The notes under the pieces are model-generated. The model was not told the DNA's origin and made no database searches. It was given only the letters and a program-made list of their open reading frames with translations. The position numbers were made by a program, and so were the translations under genes. A DNA stretch of 14,003 nt from Phycisphaerae bacterium (GTDB lineage: Bacteria; Planctomycetota; Phycisphaerae; Sedimentisphaerales; Anaerohalosphaeraceae): contig JAIPFN010000142.1 in the NCBI GenBank assembly GCA_021736615.1, forward strand, positions 1 through 14,003. Direction: 5' to 3'. Below are positions 13,370-14,003 of the stretch, piece by piece. Position 1 is the stretch's first letter, and every line of letters begins with the position of its first letter.

Positions 13370-13396
13370 CCCTGCGCTTGCGCTTCGGGTTTTTGT
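13370..13396 (+). terminator. REP-like hairpin followed by T-run, likely terminator
   Basis: CCC (13370-13372) pairs with GGG (13387-13389) around TGCGCTTGCGCTTC, which forms an inner GCG/CGC stem. TTTTTGTTTTTT follows directly, giving an intrinsic-terminator shape on the plus strand after the secreted protein gene. The core is the reverse complement of AAGCGCAAGCGC in the two REP-like repeats at 2395 and 3078, so a REP relative may serve as terminator. Confidence 0.55.
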
Positions 13397-13411
13397 TTTT
13401 TAATTAAAAAT

Positions 13412-13442
13412 AATCCGCGTAATCTGTGTAATCCGCGGATAA
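13412..13442. repeat. 31-bp AATCCGCG repeat, right copy
   Basis: Begins AATCCGCGTAATCTGTGTAA and ends in ATCCGCGGATAA. It is inverted relative to 11428-11458, with one mismatch. It ends 24 bases before the start codon of the DUF3686 ATPase gene, so it lies in that gene's immediate leader. Confidence 0.8.
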
Positions 13443-13466
13443 ATAATTTTTTGAGAGAATGGTTGG

Positions 13467-14003
13467 ATGGCTGATAACGATATTAAAAAAGATGTTTCGG
13501 TTGATGGTGGTGAGGTTCGGTTGGAGGGTGGGACGTATGAGGTTATTCGTAACCGGCTCCAGACGCATAGCACGGGTTTGCAGGATCAATTGGGTAAGCT
13601 TAATGTTGCGCGTAAGGATGTATTCGGGGCCGTTGAGAATAAGCTGGTTTCGAGCGAGCGAATCTCTACTGAAAATAACTGTGTTCCGCGCGATATGGTT
13701 CCTTTGGATCATCATTTCATTTTTGGGTACAACGTTTTTGTCGGGCTTCGCACCGAGACGGTTCTTTCCGATGTGTTTGCTGTCTATAAGTGGCAGGACG
13801 GGGTGTTTGTTCAGGATACTCTTTCGCTGATCGAAGATGAGCGGTTTCTCGCTGATTTTCAGAATCTTTACAAGTACTACAGGCTCAGCACGTTCGTTAA
13901 GTTCGCCGTTATCGGGCATCATCTGTTTATGGTGTTCCGCGTAGGCAAGACCGTTGCAGACATCAAAACGTTTAAGTGGCTTATCCGCGGCGAGAAACTT
14001 GAG
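13467..14003 (+). CDS. DUF3686-type 'DNA repair ATPase', N-terminal fragment
   Basis: The frame stays open from the ATG at 13467 to the window end (179 codons). The sequence matches what I know of the N-terminal domain of large AAA+ proteins annotated as DNA repair ATPase (DUF3686). It has RLEGGTYEVIRNRLQTHSTG (18-37), then LNVARKDVFGAVENKL, STENNCVPRDMVPL (67-80), HFIFGYNVFVGLRTETVLSD (83-102), FAVYKW, FQNLYKYYR (131-139), FVKFAVIGHHLFMVFRVGKT (143-162) and DIKTFKWLIRG (165-175). The AAA+ domain would be beyond the window; family members are well over 1,000 residues. GAGAG is nine bases before the ATG. Overlapping frames at 13459 (plus) and 13404-13922 (minus) are shadows. In other genomes this family is found near flotillin, YqiJ and PspA genes, as here. 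Despite its name, a role in membrane-associated stress is as likely as DNA repair. Confidence 0.85.
   Translation, partial: MADNDIKKDVSVDGGEVRLEGGTYEVIRNRLQTHSTGLQDQLGKLNVARKDVFGAVENKLVSSERISTENNCVPRDMVPLDHHFIFGYNVFVGLRTETVLSDVFAVYKWQDGVFVQDTLSLIEDERFLADFQNLYKYYRLSTFVKFAVIGHHLFMVFRVGKTVADIKTFKWLIRGEKLE

Noticed and set aside
13404..13922. 172-codon minus-strand frame and 123-codon plus frame at 13459
   Set aside because: Both lie over the DUF3686 N-terminus, whose frame from 13467 has clear family motifs; these two are shadows and begin or end in repeat DNA.

Overview
The window most likely comes from a planctomycete of the Phycisphaerae / Sedimentisphaerales type. The evidence is a secreted type I sulfatase, a secreted protein ending in the short Cys-bounded dockerin-like tail common in that group (GDCKVDMADLAMVAAGWL), moderate G+C, and long gene-free stretches full of short dispersed repeats. 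This assignment is inferred from family content; no rRNA or marker gene is present.

Left part, minus strand. At 1-229 lies the 5' end of a gene with a cobalamin-binding domain typical of B12-dependent radical SAM proteins. After a palindromic intergenic element (323-550) comes a secreted sulfatase (608-2323) with an N-terminal carboxypeptidase-regulatory-like domain. Next is a REP-associated Y1 (HUH) transposase gene (2531-3047), frameshifted at a run of ten A's and bracketed by two nearly identical 47-nt REP-like repeats. Then come two overlapping genes, an AAA/ABC-type ATPase (4166-5494) and a DUF4435 Toprim-like protein (3361-4212). Their composition and order match the anti-phage system PARIS (AriA-AriB).

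Middle. 5495-6487 is a roughly 1 kb divergent intergenic region with no convincing gene. It holds several short repeat families, a tandem repeat, a possible promoter and a leader with two mutually exclusive hairpins.

Right part, plus strand. A membrane-stress gene set begins at 6488: two PspA/IM30 proteins (6488-7168, 7193-7858), a membrane-anchored protein with three EF-hand-like loops (7922-8515), a YqiJ/NfeD-like OB-fold membrane protein with an Asp-rich loop (8590-9273) and a flotillin (9378-11390). At 13467 the N-terminus of a large DUF3686 'DNA repair ATPase' begins and runs off the window. Between flotillin and ATPase sits a 2 kb segment with a small membrane protein (11530-11805) and a secreted beta-propeller/dockerin-tail protein (11848-13221). 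It is framed by 31-bp inverted repeats, so it looks inserted into the cluster.

Inferred joint role: PspA polymers, the YqiJ/flotillin membrane scaffold and the large ATPase form an envelope-maintenance system. The Ca-loop protein and the Asp-rich loop hint at divalent-cation sensitivity. The PARIS-like pair and REP transposase mark the neighbouring minus-strand region as accessory DNA.
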